Assembly: GCF_050122995.1 (NCBI RefSeq)
Contig: NZ_JBNLIA010000005.1
Location: 157,414-221,413 of the forward strand
Source: Haloparvum alkalitolerans
GTDB taxonomy: Archaea; Halobacteriota; Halobacteria; Halobacteriales; Haloferacaceae
DNA: 64,000 bases
Direction: 5' to 3'
Shown one piece after another: positions 59,659-64,000 of this stretch. Within the stretch, counting starts at the first letter, position 1. The number at the start of each line of letters is the position of its first letter. The translations under genes were made by a program, and so were the position numbers. Under the pieces are notes generated by a model that did no database searches, was not told the origin of the DNA, and worked only from the letters and a program-made list of their open reading frames with translations.

Positions 59659-60525
59659 TCAGGCCTCGGACGGAACGACGATCACCGGCACGGGGGCGTT
59701 CCTGAGCGTGCGCTCCGCGACGCCGCCGAGCAGGATTTTCTCGGCGCCGTGCTCGCCGGTGGTTCCCATGACGACGGCGTCGACGTCGTACTCGTCCACC
59801 GCGTCGACGATGGCCTCGGCGGGGTCGCCACGCTCGACGTGCGAGCGGACCGCGGACAGACCGCGGTCGTCGCCCGCCTCGGCGACGCGGTCGACTGCCT
59901 CGCTGGCCGAGCGGTCGCGCTCCTCGTCCGACAGCAGGGAGCGGAGGGTCGCGCCGACGCCGCCCTCCTCGACGACGGAGAGCGCGTCGACGGACGCACC
60001 GAGCGCGGCCGCCAGGTCGAGCCCGTGGGCCGCGGCCGCCTCCGCACGCGGACTCCCGTCGGTCGGCAGCAGGACGCGCTCGTAGGGCGCCGTCAGGCGC
60101 TCGTCGTCGCGGAGCCGCGCGACCAGCACCGGGGTCTCGGCGAGCCGGACGACCTTCTCGGTGACGCTACCGAGCAGCCCTCTCGCTCCAGAATTGCCGT
60201 GCGTCGCCATCGCGATCAGGTCGTGGTCGTACCGGTCCGCGTACTCGGCGATGCTCGGCGCGGGATTCCCCTGTACCGTCTCCGTCTCCGCGTCGATCCC
60301 CACCTCTGCCAACGTCTCCGCGGCGTCCGCGAGCACGTCCTCCCCCTCGCTGACGAGCGCGTCGACCACGTCGCCCTCCACGAGCGTGACGCTGTCGCGC
60401 GCGGTGTCCGCGACGAACAGCAGCTCCACGTCCGCGTCGACGCGCCGGGCGAGTTCGCCGACGTGCTCGAGCACCGCGGCCGCCCCCTCGCTGCCGTCGA
60501 CGGGAACCAGGATCCGGTCGTACAT
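59659..60525 (-). CDS. tandem universal stress protein (two UspA domains)
   Basis: A 288-aa protein with two UspA domains, about residues 1-140 and 148-288. Each keeps the ATP-binding motif (ATHGNSGARGLLGSVTEKV, and GTTGEHGAEKILLGGVAERTL). I chose the ATG at 60525 (MYDRILVPVDGSE). Tandem Usp proteins are cytosolic and stress-related; no specific role is evident. Confidence 0.92.
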   Translation of the reverse strand: MYDRILVPVDGSEGAAAVLEHVGELARRVDADVELLFVADTARDSVTLVEGDVVDALVSEGEDVLADAAETLAEVGIDAETETVQGNPAPSIAEYADRYDHDLIAMATHGNSGARGLLGSVTEKVVRLAETPVLVARLRDDERLTAPYERVLLPTDGSPRAEAAAAHGLDLAAALGASVDALSVVEEGGVGATLRSLLSDEERDRSASEAVDRVAEAGDDRGLSAVRSHVERGDPAEAIVDAVDEYDVDAVVMGTTGEHGAEKILLGGVAERTLRNAPVPVIVVPSEA

Positions 60526-60790
60526 GGGATCGGGTACGCCCACCCCCGCCAAAGTCGTTCGGGTCGGCGATCGCCCGCCCGTCGCCGTGTGGTTCACGTT
60601 CGGCCGCTCTCGCTATCGGTCGACATTTTCGCTCGGTTATGTGTCCGTCCACGTTTCAGAATTCCCATTTATCGTCCCCGGGGCGGTGTAGTCGCGCCAC
60701 GGCGTGTTCGGGCGCCGCGCCGTCGCACACTCTCGGTTTCCAGACCCGACCGTTTAGGTGCGGCTCGCACGTAGGTCGCGACCTGGACGA

Positions 60791-61219
60791 ATGACTCGTT
60801 CGGAGGACCCCCACGACCTGCAGCGGTTCGTCGAGGCACAGAATCCCGTGATAGACCAGGTGAAGACGGAGCTCCGGTCGGGCCGGAAGCGGACCCACTG
60901 GATGTGGTTCGTCTTCCCGCAGGTCGCGGGGCTCGGCAGCAGCCGCATGGCCCGGCGCTACGCGATCGGATCGCGGGCCGAGGCGGAGGCCTACCTGGCG
61001 TACCCGGTTCTCGGACCGCGGCTTCGCGAGTGCACGGCCCTCGTGAACGCGCTCGACGGTCGCACGGCGACCGAGGTGTTCGGGTCCCCCGACGACCTGA
61101 AGTTCCGCTCCTCGATGACGCTGTTCGACGCGGTCGCGGACGACCCCGACCCGTTCCGAACGGCGCTGGAGACGTACTACGACGAACCAGATCGAGAGAC
61201 ATTACGCTTTCTCGAGTAG
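60791..61219 (+). CDS. DUF1810 family protein
   Basis: A 142-aa protein of the DUF1810 family, recognised by HDLQRFVEAQ at the start, HWMWFVFPQVAGLGSS, YAIGSRAEAEAYLAYPVLGPRLRECT and FRSSMTLFDAVA. The fold is conserved from bacteria to plants and its activity is not established. I chose the ATG at 60791, giving a start two residues before the conserved block; an upstream ATG at 60758 adds 11 basic residues. Confidence 0.88.
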   Translation: MTRSEDPHDLQRFVEAQNPVIDQVKTELRSGRKRTHWMWFVFPQVAGLGSSRMARRYAIGSRAEAEAYLAYPVLGPRLRECTALVNALDGRTATEVFGSPDDLKFRSSMTLFDAVADDPDPFRTALETYYDEPDRETLRFLE

Positions 61220-61240
61220 TCCGGCGGGTGCGGTATCGAG

Positions 61241-61284
61241 ACCACGTTACTACCGCAACCACGTTACACCGCTATCTTTGTAAC
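61241..61284. promoter_or_regulatory. repeat cluster over the rdfA-like promoter
   Basis: ACCACGTTAC occurs twice, at 61241-61250 and 61258-61267 (17-bp period), and the second copy faces an inverted GTAAC at 61280-61284. The CTATCTTTG TATA candidate (61272-61280) lies inside this block. It looks like an operator for autoregulation. Confidence 0.45.
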
Positions 61285-61306
61285 GGTGGAGGACGTGCGT
61301 CACCGT

Positions 61307-61918
61307 ATGACCGATACCGATTCTCGGCCGAACAGCAAGGTCGCGCGCGTCATCGAGACGTACGACCTCGACGGGATGGGTGAACGGTTGGAGGCGGAGT
61401 GGACGGGCGCGGACGGCGAGCGGACGAGCCTCCGGGACCTCGCGGACCAGTTCAACCGCGCGGTGCTTTCGGCCGCGATGCGCGAGGCCGGTCGGTCGGC
61501 CGTCGAGAGCGACGTCGCGAGCGCGTACGCCACGCTGACCGACGACGACACCGCGCGTGCCGACCTGATGCGCAAGCGTCGCGAACTCGAGCGCGACGGC
61601 GTCGACGTCGACGCCGTGCTCGACGACTTCGTCACCCATCAGGCGGTCCACACGTACCTCACCGACTACCGGGAGGCGGAGCTGCCGGACCGCTCGGCCG
61701 ACCGCGTCGACCGCAAGATCGACACGCTGGAGCGGCTCCAGGGCCGGACCGCGGCCGTGGCCGAGTCCACGGTCGCGAACCTCGTCGACGCCGGGGAGCT
61801 GACCGACCACGACTACGAACTGCTCGTCGACGTGCGCGCGGTCTGTCCCGACTGCGGGACCGATTACCCGGTCGGGGACCTGCTTCGGGAGGGCGGCTGC
61901 GACTGCGCCGCCGACTGA
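61307..61918 (+). CDS. rdfA: RdfA-family (rod-determining factor-like) protein
   Basis: A 203-aa haloarchaeal protein. The opening NSKVARVIETYDLDGMGERLEAEW is the family signature, an ATLTDDD/ERDGVDVDAVLDDFVTHQAVHTYL helix bundle follows, and the end is a zinc-finger-like CPDCGTDYPVGDLLREGGCDC (four Cys). In Haloferax volcanii RdfA is needed for rod-cell formation and is encoded beside an SMC-like gene. The ATG at 61307 is about 30 nt after a CTATCTTTG TATA candidate. The same gene order is seen here. Confidence 0.86.
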   Translation: MTDTDSRPNSKVARVIETYDLDGMGERLEAEWTGADGERTSLRDLADQFNRAVLSAAMREAGRSAVESDVASAYATLTDDDTARADLMRKRRELERDGVDVDAVLDDFVTHQAVHTYLTDYREAELPDRSADRVDRKIDTLERLQGRTAAVAESTVANLVDAGELTDHDYELLVDVRAVCPDCGTDYPVGDLLREGGCDCAAD

Positions 61919-61995
61919 GCGGAGCGTTGGCGGCGATCCCGCGGGACCGACTCCCGTCACAAAAGTTATACCCCTTCCAACGGTACGAGCGTGCA

Positions 61996-63945
61996 ATGAG
62001 TTCGATGGCCCGTACCGAGGAAGAGGTCCGTGTTCGCGCCCGCAACGTCGGCGGGATCGACGAGACCGAGGTAACGATCCCCCCTGGAGTCACGGTACTC
62101 AGCGGTCGCAACGCCACCAACCGCACGTCGTTCCTCCAGGCGCTGATGGCGGGGCTCGGCAGCACGCGTCCCTCCCTCAAGGGCGACGCGGAGGAGGGCG
62201 AGGTGGAACTGTCCGTCGGCGACGAGACGTACACGCGGACGCTGACGCGACGCGGCGGGGAGGTCGCCTTCGGCGGCGACCCGTTCCTCGACGACCCCGA
62301 GATCGCGGACCTGTTCGCGTTCCTGCTCGAGGACAACGAGGCCCGACAGGCGGTCGCACGGGGGGACGACCTCCGCGAGATCATCATGCGGCCGGTCGAC
62401 ACCGACCGCATCGAGGCGGAGATCCGCGAGCTGGAACGCGAGAAGGACGACCTCGACCAGCGGATCGCGGACCTCGACCGACTGGAGTCGACGCTCCCGG
62501 AGCTGGAGTCGGAGAAGGCCGACGTGGAGACGGACCTCGAGGCCGCCCGCGAGGACCTCGAGGCCGCCCAGGCGGCCATCGACGACCTCGATACGGACCT
62601 CGAGGAGAGCCGGTCGCGAAAGGAGGAGCTGGAGGAGGCGTTCGCGAAGGTCCGCGAGGCGCGCTCCGAACTGGAGGACGTGGAGTTCGAGATCGAGGCC
62701 GAGGAATCGACGCTCTCGGAGCTCCGCGCGGAGCGCGAGGAGCTGGAGGCGACGCTCGAGGACACCGACGAGCCCGACGAGGACCCCGAGCGCATCGACG
62801 GCCGGATCGAGGAGCTCCGCCGGCGCAAGCGCGCGCTCGACGAGACGCTGAACGAGCTCGGGAGCGTCATCAGCTTCAACGAGGAGATGCTGGAGGGCGA
62901 CGGGCTGGACGTGGAGCTCGAGGGGGACGGTACGGGGGACTCCGACGCCGGCGCGCTCACCGACGAACTGCTCGGCGACGACCGAACCGTCTGCTGGACG
63001 TGCGGGTCGGAGGTCGACACCGACCGGATCGAGGGGACGCTCGACCAGCTCCGGGACCTCCGGGCCTCGAAACTGGAGGAGCGCAACGGGCTCCGCGACG
63101 AGATCGACGAGCTCTCGGAGAAGCGCTCCTCGCTCCGTCAGCGCCGGAACGAGCGCCAGCGCGCCGAGCGCCGCCTGCAGGGGATCGAGTCCGAGATCGA
63201 GGAGGTGGAGGAACGCATCGAGTCGCTCGAGACGGAACGCGAGGAGACCGAGGAGCGCGTCGCGGAACTCGAGGCGGCCACCGAGGACGTGGGCGCGGGC
63301 GAGTACGACGAGGTGATCGAGCGCCACCGCGAGGCCAACGAACTGGAGATCGAGATCGACCGGCTGGAGTCGGATCTGGCGGAGATCGAGGCGGAGATCG
63401 CGGAGACGAAGGCCGACCTCGACGAGCGCGAGGAGCTCCGAGAGCGCCGCGAGGGGGTGGCCGAGGAGCTCACCGACCTCCGGACGCGCGTCGACCGCAT
63501 CGAGGCGGACGCTGTCGAGGCGTTCAACGACCACATGGCGTCCGTCCTGGAGATCCTCGACTACGACAACATCGACCGCATCTGGATCGAGCGCCGCGAG
63601 ACCGAGGTCCGCGAGGGCCGCCGCAAGGTCGAGAAGACGCGCTTCGACCTCCACGTCGTGCGCTCGGGCCCCGACGGGAGTGCCTACCGGGACACGGTCG
63701 ACCACCTCTCCGAGTCCGAGCGCGAGGTGACGGGCCTCGTGTTCGCGCTCGCGGGCTACCTCGTTCACGACGTCCACGAGACGGTGCCGTTCATCCTGCT
63801 CGACTCGCTGGAGGCGATCGACTCCGACCGCATCGCGGCCGTCGTCGACTACCTCCGCGAGTACGCCGACTACCTCGTCGCCGCGCTGCTGCCCGAGGAC
63901 GCGGCCGCGATCACCGGCGACCACACCACGATCGAGTCGATCTGA
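61996..63945 (+). CDS. sph: archaea-specific SMC-related protein (Sph type)
   Basis: A 649-aa SMC/Rad50-like protein. The N-terminal ATPase half has LSGRNATNRTSFLQALMAG, a degenerate Walker A (GRNATNRTS). Two long coiled coils (about 130-330 and 350-540) flank a CWTC zinc-hook-like motif near residue 335. The C-terminal half has HLSESEREVTGLVFALAGY (signature) and PFILLDSLEAID (Walker B). The ATG at 61996 is about 28 nt after an AAGTTATACC TATA box. Paralogues (Sph1, Sph3) act in cell-cycle or cell-shape processes. Adjacency to rdfA supports a shape role (inference). Confidence 0.92.
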   Translation: MSSMARTEEEVRVRARNVGGIDETEVTIPPGVTVLSGRNATNRTSFLQALMAGLGSTRPSLKGDAEEGEVELSVGDETYTRTLTRRGGEVAFGGDPFLDDPEIADLFAFLLEDNEARQAVARGDDLREIIMRPVDTDRIEAEIRELEREKDDLDQRIADLDRLESTLPELESEKADVETDLEAAREDLEAAQAAIDDLDTDLEESRSRKEELEEAFAKVREARSELEDVEFEIEAEESTLSELRAEREELEATLEDTDEPDEDPERIDGRIEELRRRKRALDETLNELGSVISFNEEMLEGDGLDVELEGDGTGDSDAGALTDELLGDDRTVCWTCGSEVDTDRIEGTLDQLRDLRASKLEERNGLRDEIDELSEKRSSLRQRRNERQRAERRLQGIESEIEEVEERIESLETEREETEERVAELEAATEDVGAGEYDEVIERHREANELEIEIDRLESDLAEIEAEIAETKADLDEREELRERREGVAEELTDLRTRVDRIEADAVEAFNDHMASVLEILDYDNIDRIWIERRETEVREGRRKVEKTRFDLHVVRSGPDGSAYRDTVDHLSESEREVTGLVFALAGYLVHDVHETVPFILLDSLEAIDSDRIAAVVDYLREYADYLVAALLPEDAAAITGDHTTIESI

Positions 63946-64000
63946 GCGAGACGGCGTTCGTCGGGTCCTCTTCGCTTTCCGACTCGCTGATGCTCTATAC

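Noticed and set aside
61399..61995. N-terminal 199-residue extension of the SMC-related protein
   Set aside because: It overlaps the rdfA-like gene in another frame and is Arg-rich; the TATA box at about 61962 and ATG at 61996 define the start.

Overview
The window looks like an accessory or secondary-replicon segment of an extremely halophilic archaeon (Halobacteria). The evidence is high GC, very acidic proteins, many short TATA-to-ATG distances (about 25-35 nt, leaderless or nearly so), Tat/lipobox substrate-binding proteins, an archaeal type IV pilin signal, and haloarchaea-restricted families (RdfA, Sph/SMC-related protein). I cannot name the genus. No tRNA, rRNA, CRISPR array or transposase was seen.

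Layout. (1) 1-2500: a non-coding field with eight direct copies of a ~20-25 bp iteron-like repeat beside a ParA ATPase gene and a small acidic partner, suggesting a replication/partition locus. (2) 2500-13500: a thiol/sulfur module. It holds thioredoxin reductase and thioredoxin, a small HTH regulator, a TauE/SafE permease, and a five-gene operon (rhodanese-metallo-beta-lactamase, two YeeE/YedE-type proteins, a PiT-type permease, an MFS carrier). Divergent from that operon are TusA and DsrE2, then DUF302 and a methyltransferase. A TATTGTG-like motif recurs in front of these transcription units. (3) 13600-24050: acyl-CoA metabolism (acyl-CoA dehydrogenase, ACAD10-type phosphotransferase, SDR, acyl-CoA ligase) plus a complete Liv-type ABC importer. 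(4) 24740-29040: an IclR regulator with an enolase-superfamily dehydratase, divergent from a FAH-family enzyme and a class II aldolase. Three copies of a 15-bp palindrome lie in the shared control region. (5) 29050-36820: a divergent group II chaperonin, a four-gene nitrate/sulfonate/taurine-type ABC importer and a cysteine-type formate dehydrogenase-like molybdoenzyme without partner subunits. (6) 37000-38520: two small membrane proteins and an AT-rich gene desert. (7) 38520-55200: a second Liv-type importer (LivH-LivM fused) with aldehyde dehydrogenase, MaoC, thioesterase, phenylacetate-CoA-ligase-like enzyme, thiolases, a catalytically dead HMG-CoA-synthase-like/DUF35 fusion, 3-hydroxyacyl-CoA dehydrogenase and two enoyl-CoA hydratases. 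This fits uptake and CoA-dependent breakdown of an organic, perhaps aromatic, acid. (8) 55200-64000: a second IclR regulator, a ThDP enzyme, a pilin-like protein with a beta-helix-like body, a tandem UspA protein, DUF1810, and the cell-shape pair RdfA and Sph-type SMC-related protein.

Taken together, the segment combines scavenging of organic acids, their CoA-dependent degradation, and a sulfur-trafficking island under what looks like common control. The strongest leads are the shared sulfur-island motif, the IclR palindromes, the inactive HMGCS-like/DUF35 fusion beside a thiolase, the divergent chaperonin, the pilin/beta-helix protein, and an inverted pair of ~150-bp dispersed repeats 41 kb apart.
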